Position numbers and translations under genes: made by a program. Below, piece after piece: positions 1 to 12,605 of a stretch of 64,000 nt of DNA (positions within the stretch are counted from its first letter, which is position 1; the number at the start of each line of letters is the position of its first letter). The notes beneath the pieces were generated by a model that searched no databases, was not told the origin of the DNA, and saw only the letters and a program-made list of their open reading frames with translations. The stretch covers positions 12,179,950-12,243,949 of the forward strand of contig NC_058502.1 in NCBI RefSeq assembly GCF_020382885.2, given 5' to 3'. The DNA is from Scatophagus argus. Lineage: Eukaryota > Chordata > Actinopteri > Scatophagidae.

Positions 1-754
1 TAATTAATAAGCCACAGCTACTGGGTTAGGTACAATGATTATGGGCACTGTGGTTTATTTTGAGGCAGCCCCGCATATAAAGTCCTATATAAGCTGCTGG
101 AATTTCAATTTCCCTGGGAGAGTCATCCTAAAGGGATCAATGAAGTGAAGTCTAAGTCTATTGAGAGATGGACTAACACGTTGTTCATTTTTGTCTTTTT
201 GGGGGGGGGGGGGGGATTTGTTGGCATTACAACATATAAAACAACACTAGCCTCATCCCGTAAGTCGAACATGGTTGACAATGCTAAGGCAAGTCAAGAT
301 CTAAGGACACATTGGATAATTTAAGTGGATGCTCAGTTCCAGTCAAAAGTAAAGGTAAAGGTCATTAAATCACTACAAGTCTGTTGTTTCTTTGTGTTTA
401 GTTTGGACCCTAAAGACACCCAAGAATTTGTGTAATATTTTTTTAAGTTTTTTTGTTAGAATTCTACCAGCAAGATTTACATGACACAAGATGAAGCTTG
501 GAAATAACATGGATCTGAAATGTCACTCTAGACACCGCAGTAGATCACCTCAAAGCACTGCAAATGAAGACATTAAATGTAAAGTAATGCCCTGTGACTG
601 TGGAGCATGTTGCTGAAGTTAACACACTCGTACTCACTGAGCCATAGCACCTCCCCCTCGCCCGCTTTAGCTAAATGACTGACTGACCTCAGGCATTAGC
701 AGACCACATGGAGGACTTTTTCTTTAAACTCATGTGACTCGTGGCCCTACTCAC
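1..754. other. prominin gene intron or 3' flank, no coding exon seen
   Basis: I see no exon here. The last recognised prominin exon ends at 755 with a good donor on the minus strand, so the remaining C-terminal exons (fifth membrane span and cytoplasmic tail) should lie beyond the left edge, unless one is hidden here unrecognised. The stretch contains a 15-base G run at 201-215 and is otherwise AT-rich and featureless. Confidence 0.5.
201..215 (+). repeat. poly-G tract (15 G)
   Basis: An uninterrupted run of fifteen G follows a T-rich stretch. It lies outside any exon I can assign. It is a slippage-prone homopolymer and a possible G-quadruplex seed. Confidence 0.9.
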
Positions 755-3700
755 GGTCTTGATGATCAGTGTCGTATTTGTGTTGAGGAAGTCTTGTGCT
801 GCCTCCACTTTGCTCAGCACCTCCCCCACTGTACCCTGGAAGAGCCAGAGAGGAGAGAAATGAGCCACAAAAGGTGGAGAATGATTTTTATTCCTGGCAG
901 TTCAAGGTGTTATAGTACTCACATTGATTTTCTCTACGATGGATAGAAGGCTCTTGATGGTTGTGTTGAGGTTTTCCTGAGGGTAAAAGCAGTAGATGTC
1001 TATGTTTAAATTCAAATGGATGGGGGAAAAGGGAAAAGCAGGATGTGGAGATAAGGAGAGGTGAGAGTCCAGGAAGGGCAAGCGACTCACCCATTGTGGA
1101 ATGATGGTTGTTTCTATGTTGGACTGGATCAGCCTCAGGTCCCTGGCCTCATCTTGGAGCTCTTTTCGAATATCATTGTTTGCCTAGAGATAAGCAAATG
1201 ATTGGATTGCTACAGAACGTGGGCATCATATTGCAGAATTATGTGTTATGTTAATGTGCTGTGACTCACTTGAGAATCAGCGAGGCCATTGAGTTTATCT
1301 GCTGTTGCACTCAGATTGACCCTGGAAATATTGTTCATCTGAGAGAGACAAGCAGGGACAATGACATGTTACACATGGACAGATGAAATGACAGTAAATC
1401 TGCACAAAGATACATGAAAGCCATGAACAATGCCTGCCTGCTGTGTGACAGAAGCGAAGTCAAAATCTTTAGATGTGCCGGAGAGGCTGCTGAGTTGCTT
1501 TCTAACTTCAGGACTTAGGAGCGTGATGGTGGACAGAGTGATGTCTTCCTTCTCAAAGGACTGCCGGATCTCTTCTGTGTACTGCGTGTGACCGAAAAGA
1601 AGAGGGTGAAAGAAGAAAATAAACATTAGCAATTAAGATATATGTGTGGTTAGACAAAGGTAAACAATTTTAACATACACTATATAGACAAAAGTATTGG
1701 GATGAGGCTGTTTTCAGGGGTCGGCCTTGGCCCTTTACTTCCAGTGAAAGGAAATCTTAATGCTTCAGCATACCAAGACATTTTGGACGATGGGGAAGGT
1801 TTATTCCAGCATCACTGTCCCCAGTGCACAACGAAAAGCCCATAAAGACATGGTTGGATGAGTTTGGTGGGGAAGAACGTGACTGGCCCACAGAGAGCCC
1901 TGAGCTCAACCCCATCCAACACCTTTGAGATGAACTGGGACGGAGATTACAAATCAGGCCTTGTTGTCCAACATCAGTGCCTGACCTCACAAGTGCCCTG
2001 CTGCATGAATGGGCAAACGTTCCCACGGAAACACTCCAAAATCTTGTGGAAAGCCTTTCTAGAAGAGTGGAAGCTGTTATAGCTGCAAGGCTGTCTGTGT
2101 ATTTAGAATGTGATGTGATTAATGTCCCTGTTGGTGTAATGGTCAGGTGTCCCAGTACTTTTCTCTATATACTGTGTGCTTAATGCACATAAAGTTATTA
2201 TAGATTTGACTGTACAGAAACTCACTTTAGACACATTGAGCAGATCTTCTAGGTCTATGACCTCATACAGGTGAAGTGTTGTCCACAGAGGTTGGTTTTC
2301 CTCGCAGTCTCTGTAAACATTCATTTAACATCTGATTCAGGTTTACTGTCAAGTGGATTTTCACATACAAGAAATTTTCCTCGGTATACTGGTGGCTAAC
2401 AATAATCCCAACAAGATCCATAAGCAGTGAAAGTCAAGAAACATAAATGAAATTAGAATGCAATTCTAAACATGAGAATAAATATTGAAAATGTCAGTAT
2501 TATAATGTCAGTTATATCAGTTTGGAAACAGGTGCTCAGGGTTGAAAATGAGGAGAATGGAGAATTCACAAAAATAAGTATAGAGAATATGTGCAGTGCA
2601 AAGATAATAATTCAAAAGTGACAAACCAAATGTAGAATCAAATCACAGTCAAATCACATAAAACTTATTTGATCGACACCTAATGACAACTAAAAACTTA
2701 ACATGCTTTTTTTTTATTTGGATGTTTAAATCCATCCCTCACTTTCAGGGATGGATGGGCACATAATGGATGTTATAGGCATGCAAATGAAACTAAATTA
2801 CAGGAGGACAAGTTTGTATGTTTGCAGTTGCTCCTGTTAAGAGGGGTTGTAAACATACCTATAGACATCAGAGATATTGAGGTTGGTTTTCAGTCCAAAA
2901 GCTGGACCTAATTCCAACCCTGGAATTAAACCTGGAGTATCAATGAACTGTGGAGAGCAGAGGCAATCATATTAACACAAGGATGTTCACCACAAAGTTA
3001 GTGGCATATGTGTATCTCTGACGTGTGTGCTGGTGTATGTGTGCAACCTTTAGCAGCTCTCCATTGCTCCAGGGCCGACAGAACAGAGTATAAACATTCC
3101 CTCCCAGGAGGAACAGCAGCAGCACCACAATCATGAACAGCCAGGAGAAGAGGAAGCTGAAACCTGCACCCCTGCAACCGCATCCAGGTCAGAGATCAAA
3201 CAAGATGGCAGGGGGGTGAAACGGATGCGAACAGATCGGCAGTGTGACTTCAAATGAAACCAGTATTACAATCGAGAACTCACATCATGAGGAAGGTGCC
3301 TCCACAGTCTGCTGTGCAGGAGCGTTTTGTGGGATCCGCCTTGGATTTCAGACCCGCAGGGCCCAGGACCAGACCCAAGAGGTTGCACACCACCACCAGA
3401 AGGATGATGCAGCACAGGACTACACATACTATCCATCTGGAGAAGCACATACATAGTAATTATAATGATTTTTGTCTTTTTCTGTATATTTATCACTTGT
3501 GTTTGTACATCCATGTTCTTCCCACCTAATATGCTCAGCTCTCTGAGCCTCTGGTGTGAGCCTGTCAATTTCTCTTTGCACCTGGTCCAAAGTCTCCGAC
3601 ACGTCTTTCAGAGACGATAAAGGGATGTCACTGGTAACCTGGGAAATCTGTGTTTCAATGTCACCCAACAGCTGCTTGCTGTCTAAAAAACACATATACA

Positions 3701-6700
3701 CACAAGCACACATATGTCATGAAAATTGATCTTATTCAATTAAATAACTTCATTAAGAAACTAACATTTGAAAGAGAGAAATGGAGGCCTAAAGTTTATG
3801 TGCTCACTCACTTTGAACTACTTCCTTGGTCTCATTGGTCACCCTCTGGGGGATGCTGTTGACGTAGTCCTCTGCCTGAAATCAAGACAAGCAGTGCACT
3901 TATTCTTACAATATCATATGAAGTATTTTTTCAAATGTAGTTTTTGTTTGTCCAGTTTTGACTATGTCTTTCTGTCAAGCGATTTGTCTCAGATTACACA
4001 CATCAACTTTGCCTCAAAGAGTGTAATAAAAACATCAGCCATAACATCCAAATTCATGCTTTGTTGTCCTTACATTATTTTTTGTTACTCCTCCCTTGGT
4101 CTGTCCGCTTATTCAGATTATTTATTTTTTTTTTTTTTGGCATTATGTTATGAACACTGATGACATTAAATCTCTCATACCACTAGGCCTGACTGGTGCA
4201 GAGTTTACTGCTGCTTTTGAAAACAGTCACCAGTGTAAATAACCTCCCATGCAAAACAAGCCAGATGTATTTTTGTATGTGGAAAGTTCACATGCCACAA
4301 CTGGCAGAACTTCACTGACAGAAAAATTCATGATTGTTAGCATATTTTTGTTTGACAGAAGTGCACTGACCTCCTTGATCTTAGATGTGAGATTAGTTTT
4401 AATGACTTCATCCACTGCAGACTGGAACCTATTCAGGCTGGGGCTCTGTGGAGAACAGAGTCACACACGTGTAACCACTGTGACCAGCAATCACATGCAA
4501 TCACATGTTGTACTTAAACCAAACAGTAGAGGGCAGCAGACTTCAGCAAAACTAGCACTTAAGCACTTAAGTTTTCACTGATGTCATCACAGAGCCACAA
4601 TCAGTTGAGTTGTTATGAAAGAATAGTGTATGGTAACTCCACTCTTCAGTGTCTTATTCTTGTCATGATGAAGGTTGTACACTACATTTACTGAAATACT
4701 GATGAGGAGATGGGAGGGGAGGAGAGGGAAGGAGACAAGAGGGAAGCAGAAGAATACAATATAAGAGAAAACAAGAGCAAAGAAGGGGAGAAAAGAGGAA
4801 GAGGAAATGAGGGGAGTCTGTTCGTGTCAGAGAGAGTAGAGAAGTGTAGGAGGAACAGAGGGAAACAGTTTGGAGGAGGACAAATCAGCTGCTCTGACAA
4901 AGCTAAAAATGAAGAGCTATTATGATATGTCACACTGACTCAGCCTGCGTCAGAGGTGGCTTGATTGCATAAAGATTCTTCCTGTTGGTTCATGATGATG
5001 CCTCGTAACAGAGCTGTTTCGTAGTCTGTACTTCAGCAAATTAGCAGTCTGAACTGTCAGACCTGACACCTCTTTTGCATAAAATGACTGAGCTGTCAGG
5101 AGTGGATGTTAAGGTCAACCTCATTTAAATTTGCCTTTCTTGTTTCAGCCATTTAGGGATTTAATTTGTCAGTTCAAGAAGAAAACACAGGAATATCCCA
5201 TTCTGCATTCCTCAAAATCAATGCTTACAGAGATGGAGGTATCCAGTGTTAGTTTCTGTATCTCAGGATTCAGTTTGTTGCAGTTAGTGCACGTTGGTTT
5301 GGATATAGTCTGACTGATCCGGTTTCTAACAGCAGTGACATTGGCCTGGAGGCCGTCCAAACTGGACTGCAGCTGGGACAAAGATGAGTTCAGCTTTTTC
5401 AGTTGATCATTGGTGTTCACAGTGTCTGCTCACACAAATAAAAAGACAAAGCAAAAACAAAACACACACACAAATATTGGTCAGTATATGCAAGTGTCAA
5501 AAATATCATCATTAACCATTTGATGACATGTGCTGCTAGCTACCATAAAGTCAAAAGCAATTTAAAAAGCTGAAATGAAAGGAAGTTTGAAAGCAAAAAA
5601 GTGGGCACAGTAAGAGAAAGATCAACAGGAAATCGGTTATCTGGGAAGCTATTAACTAGCTGCTTTTAAGCATTAAACATATTGTCCATCCATAATGATC
5701 TACCGAACCTGCTCTGTACAGCTTTAAGAAACATGTTGGTTAGTTTGTCATCATGAGATGAAATTATTGCTGCAAAAGAAAAAAAAATGATGGAAACGTC
5801 TACACTAAATTACAAAAGCCAATGGATTCACATTGTTTTGATTTTCTAGTATTTAATCATCTGCAGCTATTGTGCAAGGCTGCAGAATTCAAAAACAAAA
5901 GACTGTTTTAACCTGGCAGCTAATCATACTTAAACTGAAGAACAATATTTCAGAAGTTTTATTATTATTTTATTGTATTTTTATCTTCTATGCCTCATTG
6001 ATTTCATGTGGTTTTAGTTTGACGGAGGATTTTGAGACAAGAAGGCGCCGGGCAAAGAAATATAAAGGTCCACCTTCTACTTAGCAGCATGTCACTAGTT
6101 TAATTACTTCTGTACTTTCTGTACTGTATGTTTCTGTATGTGTCTTTTCTCTTGTTTTGCTTTTCTTTATTGTTACACAATAATTAATTCACTATATAGA
6201 CAAAATTATCCAGACAGTCCTCTCCATGGGGCTGTTTTCAGGGGTTGGGCTCGGCCCTTTACTTCCAGTGAAGGGAAATCTTAATGCTTCAGCATACCAA
6301 GACATTTTGGACGATTTTGTGCTTCTAACTTTGTGGCAACAGTTTGTTGAAGGCCCTTTTCTATTCCAGCATGACTGTGTCCCAGTGCACAAAGCAAAGT
6401 CCATAAAAACATGGTTGGATGAGTTTGGTGTGGAAGAACTTGACTGGCCCACACAGAGTCCTGACCTCAACCCCATCGAATACCTTGGGCTGACCTGGAA
6501 TGGAGATTGCGAGCCAAGCCTTGTTGTCCAACATCAGTGCCTGACCTCACAAATGCTCTACTGCATGAATGGGCAAAAACACTCCAGAATCTTGTGGAAA
6601 GCCTTCCCAGAGGACTGGAAGCTGTTATAACTACAAGGGGGGGCTATCTATGTCTATGTATGTAGAATGCAATATCATTGATATTGTTTGCCAGTGTATT

Positions 6701-9700
6701 AAAGACTTCTTTCAAGACATAAGATTAAAAACAGCATTGAAACTGCACAGTGCACTTATGAGCAGGCCCCTCCCTACGTGATTACAGTTCTGTCAAATAT
6801 GTACACAAGCATTTACATGCTCTGACTGAAACAGGACAGAGCATGCAGGCACACCATACCCTGGTCCAGAAGTTTAACTGAGTGCAGTGCCGGATCCAGG
6901 GTTCCTCTGAGTCGCTCCTGGACACCTGATCCCAACTGAGGTCCAATGTCTGATTCATACAGACAAATAGGCGGGAGATGGCGTGACACTGTTATTATGT
7001 ATCATACTTAGAGTCAACAAAAGTGGTTCCTCCATTTTTACATTATTAGTTCCCTGTTCTCACCATCTAGGTTCCTTGTAACCTCCTGTATGGTTTTGTG
7101 GGACTGGTTCACCACATAGTCAACTTGCTGCGGATACACAGTGGAAAAACAAACTAATTCAAAGTGTGCACACAAGATGTGACTTAAAATTCAGCATACA
7201 ATATACCCATAACTGATTCCACGAACCAATCATGCATAGCAGCTTTTGCAAATGAAGAAGAACAGAACATGACCACACCTTTCCCGCCATCCATTTCCTG
7301 CTTTCTTGTAGCTTTAGATAAGAGTATTGACACTACAGAGAGGTGCAGAGCTGGTCATTAATCAGTGGACTGACTGGAGAATTGGGGTCTGTTTGCATCT
7401 CACACAAAAGCTGTTAACTCACAGTGCACTTAATGTGACAGCAAGGTTATTCGTGGTTTTAACATCATAACTGATAAAGACTAAGAGCAGTTAACCAGTG
7501 TTTCTAGATACTGCCATGTTTGGGTCCCAGACCCTTTGGCCTTTGAAAATTTCCACACTCACATCACACACTTAAAACAACAAGAGTGTTCCTCTCACCT
7601 GAGGCACGGCAGAGAGGAAGGTGTTGATGTTGTAAATGGTTTTGTTGAGCTCCACTGGACCCTGGTCCACGCTCATTTTGAAGGCTTCGTTACTTCGGAA
7701 CATGCATATGTTCCCGGCGCTAAAAACACAAACACACACACACACAAAAAAAAATCAAATTTGTGTCTTGAACACAATGTCAGTCCAAGGAAGACGCCGG
7801 CAAGCAGTGAGGCATGCACACTCAAGCTGTCTTTTTTCAATGCTAATTTCAGATAACACATCATTATGCTCTTTAGAAATGCACATGAGAGCACACACAC
7901 ACGCACACACACACACACACTCACAGGATAATGACTGTGGTGATGAATGCACTCCAGTAGAGGATTCTTCTGTGACAGTGAATGGAAGACGTCTGCTTCT
8001 GGTACATCTTCCCACCACAGTTGCCACAGCAGCGACAGCATGCCAAGAAAAACCCAACTATGGGCATCAAAACGATGTACAGGACACCAATGGCTGCACA
8101 CACCAGGAAACCCACTTGGTACAACAGGGCCTAAACACAAAACACACACATGCATACAAACCGAAAGTGATTTGCATTACAAATACAATGGCCTAAATAT
8201 CAATTTCAAGACCAAGATGGCAGGACATAGGCAGATCTTTGTGGTCTGTTGTGACGTCAAACACAGTGAGACATCACCAAATAGTAGTTTTACTTTACTG
8301 TGGTGACAGTCCACAATCAGGGTGGATGAAAGAGTCTCAGTAACTTCAGTCAAAAGGGATACACACACACAAAGCTTTAACATCAAAAGTTCTCAGATTA
8401 CCAGCTCGGGGACGAGGGGGGGGGCCTCTGTGTTGTGTGTGTCTCTTTTGTTTCCCATATTAGAAGTTCATATCAACATCCTACAATATGAGAAACTCCT
8501 GTACATTCACTTACTTCTTTGAGGATTTCTTGATTAAACTGCTGATATTCAGAATCCTGGATTATTTTCAGGATCAAATCTAAAGAGAGATCAGAGAGAA
8601 AACCATTTTTGTAACTATGTGTTTTAAGGCCAATTGTATTCTACACTGCTGCACCTCTGTCATACTTATCCATGTACAAAAGCCTGACCAGTGGGGACAA
8701 TGTGCTCTGTGCTCCGTACAAACATTGTAATCTGTCATTGTAAAAGTGGAAATCTGACACCGCCAGGGCAGGACACAGGACACATTAGGTCTTTACATAA
8801 AAAATACAATACAAAGCCTGCTGTTTATGGCCCCAAAGAGCCATGTTATGTGGCTATTATTCACACAGGCGCAGGTAACTGAGGAGGACAAAATGTTCAG
8901 GTGTTCTTCACCCAAACTGTTTGTGTGGTTCTCGCCATCCGGATGCGTCACATCAGACTGCAGTCTGTCACAAACATCATGGAAATTTGACTTATCTTTC
9001 TTTGCTTTGCATTTTGCATTAACCTGCTGTGTATTACTTTAAAAATGCTTTTCTTTGGATATTAGTGTGTGGATGGTGAATGTCAGTGAGGAATACACAG
9101 ATATTACTGTTAGATGCTCGATAGTTTGCCAAGGTTGACTTTTTTGCCGAAAAGGTTGAAGTGTCAGCTCTTCACAAATGAGAAGTGAGCTATTAATGCT
9201 TAAATAAGAATATATTCAAAATGAGTTGCCAGAATTAATCCATATTTGAATGAAGTACTGTGTTTGGCTGGTGTATTTTGTACCTCCATCAACACAGTTT
9301 GTTTAGCCTTTCAAGATGTTAATTCACTGAGATGAAGCTCTATTGTTCGGAAGACTGGAAGATTGCCACAGAGAAAAACAATTTGAAAAACATTTGCTGT
9401 TTCCTTATGGACATTTATATCCTCCGGTTTAGTGACTTATCAGCACTGTAAAGCAGAAACACGCAGTTTACAATACGCCATCAAGCTATTTGCCTTGTCA
9501 CAGAACAACAGCATACAGTGAGTTCAAACAACCTTTGACATTTACCAGTTAACATACACGGAAGGACGAGTCTTAATGAGCCATTAAGTGGCTACTCCTG
9601 AAATCCAGTTCACAATACTGAAACTTAACCTGCTGTATCCAACAGGATGATCACATGCGGAGTACAGTGACTTTGGACAAAGGCTGTCTGTTCGGTTTAT

Positions 9701-10454
9701 GTGACTATTTTGTTTTCCATTTTGAAATCAATACCAAGCAGGAAGTAAAAAAAAAAGAGGGAAGCCTTTATAGAACAATTACAATACATCACAGTGACAG
9801 ACAAAAGACCATAACTGAGACACAGGTCCATCTTACAGGAAACAGTGACCTAAAAACTTTAGAGTATGACGTAGGTTAAAGATTGACTGGCCAAATACAA
9901 GAGTTTCTGTTGGCTTACTGATTAACTGATCTTGTTGTCTTACTCATACAAGCCTTATAGGTTTACAGAAGATGTGAAGGTTAAATGTAATTCGTCACCT
10001 TTGCCCGTATATGGAAATTTTACCCAGCTCATAGTGAGAAAGCCAGATGATTTTAATATGATTTAAACTGCACCTGGTTTCTGTGAGCTAAAGCACGGAC
10101 AAAGCGCCAAATGTCCTCAAAGAGAGGATGTGAGTAAGCAAATGAGTTTTTGGGCAACGGAGGCTCAAAAATATCTTCAATTATTGAGTAACACTGATAA
10201 CACTGACCTTTAGGAAAGGGTTTAGGCTGGACTGTGTGCAGGAAGGACTGGACCAGAGCTGCCATGAAACCCACAATGGTGTCCTCCTCTGCTGTGCCCT
10301 GGTACTGGGGCTGGGTGAGATTCTGTGGGGCCGCGGCAGCCGGACAGGTGGCGTCGGGAGGGACAGACTGGGCCAGGCTGAGCCACAGCAGCAACACTCC
10401 TACACCGGCCCTGAACTGCCACGTCAAACCCCTCATACTCTCACATAACCCCAT
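755..10454 (-). CDS. prom2: prominin family pentaspan membrane glycoprotein, prominin-2-like (3' end outside window)
   Basis: Prominins are cholesterol-binding proteins of plasma-membrane protrusions. Nineteen exons join in frame to 726 residues: 10208-10454, 8515-8579, 7925-8130, 7599-7719, 7064-7127, 6860-6949, 5229-5425, 4371-4445, 3812-3875, 3526-3682, 3284-3436, 3048-3171, 2859-2947, 2226-2310, 1438-1581, 1270-1338, 1091-1183, 923-976, 755-835. The N-terminus has a signal-peptide-like core (GVGVLLLWLSLAQS). Membrane span 1 in exon 3 is followed by the Cys-rich CCRCCGNCGG typical of the family. Span 2 crosses the exon 3/4 junction, and spans 3 and 4 are in exons 11 and 12, with two large extracellular loops between. 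RWIV, CNLLGL, GGNV and NGEL resemble human PROM2 more than PROM1, as far as I recall those sequences. The ATG at 10454 has a good context (G at -3, G at +4); an in-frame ATG at 10436 is also possible. The tail and fifth span are missing because the window ends. A fish-specific prominin-3 paralogue cannot be excluded. Confidence 0.82.
1678..2176 (+). mobile_element. Tc1/mariner-like relic, internally deleted copy 1
   Basis: It lies in the prominin intron between exons 15 and 14. The left end reads CACTATATAGACAAAAGTA, preceded by TA. The right end carries an imperfect inverted copy (CCCAGTACTTTTCTCTATAT), so terminal inverted repeats are recognisable. The interior is only the C-terminal part of a Tc1-type transposase. 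The region of the DDE-domain signature reads SPELNPIQ followed at once by a stop, so the catalytic Glu is replaced by Gln. Frameshifts break the reading frame elsewhere. It is a dead, non-autonomous copy. Confidence 0.8.
6190..6690 (+). mobile_element. Tc1/mariner-like relic, internally deleted copy 2
   Basis: It lies in the prominin intron between exons 7 and 6. It begins with CACTATATAGACAAAATTAT, as copy 1 does, and is collinear with it to about 6625. A 134-codon open stretch (6226-6630) keeps a transposase C-terminal part with an intact SPDLNPIE motif, including the final acidic catalytic residue. The N-terminal DNA-binding domain and first catalytic Asp are absent. The right inverted repeat is hard to recognise, so the end coordinate is approximate. 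It is annotated as a transposon remnant, not a gene. Confidence 0.8.
7732..7746. repeat. short CA microsatellite upstream of prominin exon 4
   Basis: CA/ACA dinucleotides followed by an A run lie 13-35 bases before the exon 4 acceptor (exon start 7719, minus strand). On the transcript strand this places a TG tract where a pyrimidine tract would normally be. Confidence 0.8.
7892..7920. repeat. CA microsatellite abutting prominin exon 3 donor
   Basis: This is a near-perfect CA repeat with one CG interruption. On the minus strand the exon 3 donor GTGAGT (exon end 7925) runs straight into the TG repeat, so repeat length changes occur a few bases inside the intron. Confidence 0.9.
8580..10207. 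other. prominin intron 1, no other feature
   Basis: A 1.6 kb intron lies between the signal-peptide exon and the 65-base second exon. It is AT-rich. I see no exon-like segment with splice sites on either strand. Confidence 0.55.
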
Positions 10455-11287
10455 TTCTGCAGGTGAGACGGGTGGGGAAGGGCTTGGCAGCATGAAATTA
10501 GCTTACTGAATGATCACTTCATGGCAACAGCTCTGTCTGTATGTGATCTGGAAACAAGACAAAAACAGTGAATACAATAACACACTCATACAAGACAGGA
10601 GAGTTACAGATTCAGAAGGAAACCCACAGACTGAGTCACAGAGAAACAAGTTGCAGCGCAGTTACAAAATAGCAACAGAAGAAAAAAAACGTTTTTGCAA
10701 AAGAAATGCAACAATGACACTTTGAAATGTAGGCCTACGCCTATTTTCAGAGAAAACCTATTCTGTTTAAGGTCCTCTTGTATACATATATACTTTCTGT
10801 CATGGAGTACAGGAAATGCTGACTTTCAAAGGTGACAGGACAAGTCCTGGGAAATATTGACACATGAAGGATTAATACAACAAGTCCGGTTGTGTTCGTA
10901 GTGTAAACACCCAGAAAAGCTGATCCCGCTCAGGTACCTCTATAACCTCTGTTTACCCAAACTTATGTTTGTGTCTCAGAATAGCAGAGAGTGAAATAAT
11001 CAACAGAACAACTGGACAAACATCTTCTGCCAGCATGAAACTCGAGCACAGTATCTGAATATCACTTATCACTGTATATCACTTGTAGGTGTAGCTCTCT
11101 TAAGTAAAAAACTTAACAAAGGTAAGGCCATAAAGTATGCCAGCACATCTACTCCCCTGAATGGTTAAAAGAAGATGTCGAAATCAAAGAAAACAGTCAA
11201 CCTGTTCCTGTTTTTCTCATTAGAGAGAAGTATTGTTAGGTCACACAGTCATCTTCGTTAATCTAAGACACTCCTTCCTGAGGATAT

Positions 11288-12605
11288 TTATTGTACATAT
11301 TGTCTGGCCCATCTAGGCATTTGTTCAAGTTCTGGGTGTGAGCAAAATGGGAAAAAAAACCTGAGAAAAAAAGTGAGAAGAGAGTAGATAAGGAAGGAAT
11401 AGAAGAGTAGAAGAAAACAAAATGTGGAGAGAGTGTTTAGCTGCTCTGTCAACTCACCTTCTTTAGCCTGACTGTGAAGGGGAGTCACACAGCTGATCTT
11501 CTGCAATTCAGTACGGGGCATGTGACTCTTCCAGTCCTGTAGAAATCCGATATGCTCTGCTCCTGCTGACAAGTTGAAGATGACTGTGTGCTCTCCTGGA
11601 GAACACTCACTAAGAGGAGAGGGAGGGAGAAAAGGGAGGGTCTTACAGAGAGAAATAGGAAGGGAGGGAGGGAGGGAGGGAGGAGAAGTGGAAAAGAGGA
11701 GTGATAGTTGTGAGAAGCAAACAGCTGGCAGAGTTCCATTCACACAAATGTCTCTTTTCTGGATCCTGAAGTGTGTCACTGGGAAAAGACAGGATTGTCA
11801 AGTGTAACTTGCCAGTAACAGTTAGGCCAATACAGTAGGTTTTAAACTGTTGCACGGGTTTACTTCATGAAGTGGGGAAAACAGGGAAGCACGGTTAACA
11901 ACTAGTGTGATGTGCAAACAAGCAACAGCACAGCCCAAATATGCAAACTGAGATATCTGAGAGGGAGGGAACTGTGGGAACACACAACATGTAAAGGATG
12001 CCAAGAAATTCTCAAAAATATTTCACTGGCTGTTAATGGCAGCCCCTGAGAAAATGTAATTTATCACCATTATCAAAACAAGGAAGATAATAAAGTAGCT
12101 GAATGAGCCAGGAAAAGAATGAAACCACTGCACCAAAGACTAACATTACTCACCAATAACCACTTTGGTTACCACTTTGAAGTGGGAGAGAAGAAACTGT
12201 GACGTATTTTCATCCTTGTCATTACTCCTGATGAAATCTGGTACACAATGTGCTCTGTGTAACTGGTCTGCTACAGGAATGAGAGAAAAAACATTTGCAC
12301 GAAAAGGAACATCATTATGCAATGGGCAAATATCAAATCTGACCTCCCTCTCTGAAGTCCGTTGATGCAAATGAAGCAGAAGAGTTTGCACCAGTCATGT
12401 CTGTCCTCTCTTGTTTCTCCCATCAGGTGTGCAGCCACTTGCAGATCAGTCTTCCCTGATTCACCTCAAAGTCATCAATTACAGGCTGATCCTTTAATCT
12501 GCTACCAAGAGAGCACTTACCAAGTGGCTTTAGCATGTGAAGACTTATTGAGGCCTTGCAGTGCTCTCATCCAGAAGCTTGATTGTCCAGCAGCTGCTTG
12601 AGATC
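11288..12605 (-). CDS. possible small unidentified gene or remnant, multi-exon
   Basis: I do not recognise this gene. Two adjoining minus-strand segments look like real exons: 11458-11609 (acceptor CTCTTAG, donor G|GTGAGT) and 11288-11331 (acceptor ACACCCAG, ends CAATAA). They join in frame to an open reading frame ending in PRWARQYVQ and stop. Upstream, 12154-12270 (acceptor TTCCTGTAG, donor G|GTGAGT) and a segment ending at about 12527 with donor G|GTAAGT are also exon-like. However, the phases conflict. The strongest donor of 12154-12270 would force a frame that stops inside 11458-11609; a weaker donor at 12173 (G|GTAACC) restores the long frame. I cannot place a start codon with confidence. 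It could be a small secreted protein gene, a decaying pseudogene, or chance. Confidence 0.3.
11661..11683. repeat. GGGA tetranucleotide repeat
   Basis: This is a short tandem GGGA/GGAG array in a purine-rich stretch, in a putative intron of the unidentified minus-strand gene. Confidence 0.85.

Noticed and set aside
6226-6630. The 134-codon transposase frame as a working gene
   Set aside because: It lacks the DNA-binding domain and the first catalytic residues, and sits in a deleted element inside an intron.
7636-8196. A 186-codon plus-strand open frame in the prominin locus
   Set aside because: It is the complement of prominin exons 3 and 4 plus a CA repeat (HTHTHTH), so it is a shadow frame.
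12362-12601. A plus-strand frame at 12.36-12.60 kb with an acceptor-like start
   Set aside because: No matching donor or neighbouring plus-strand exon is visible; the minus strand has better splice signals here.
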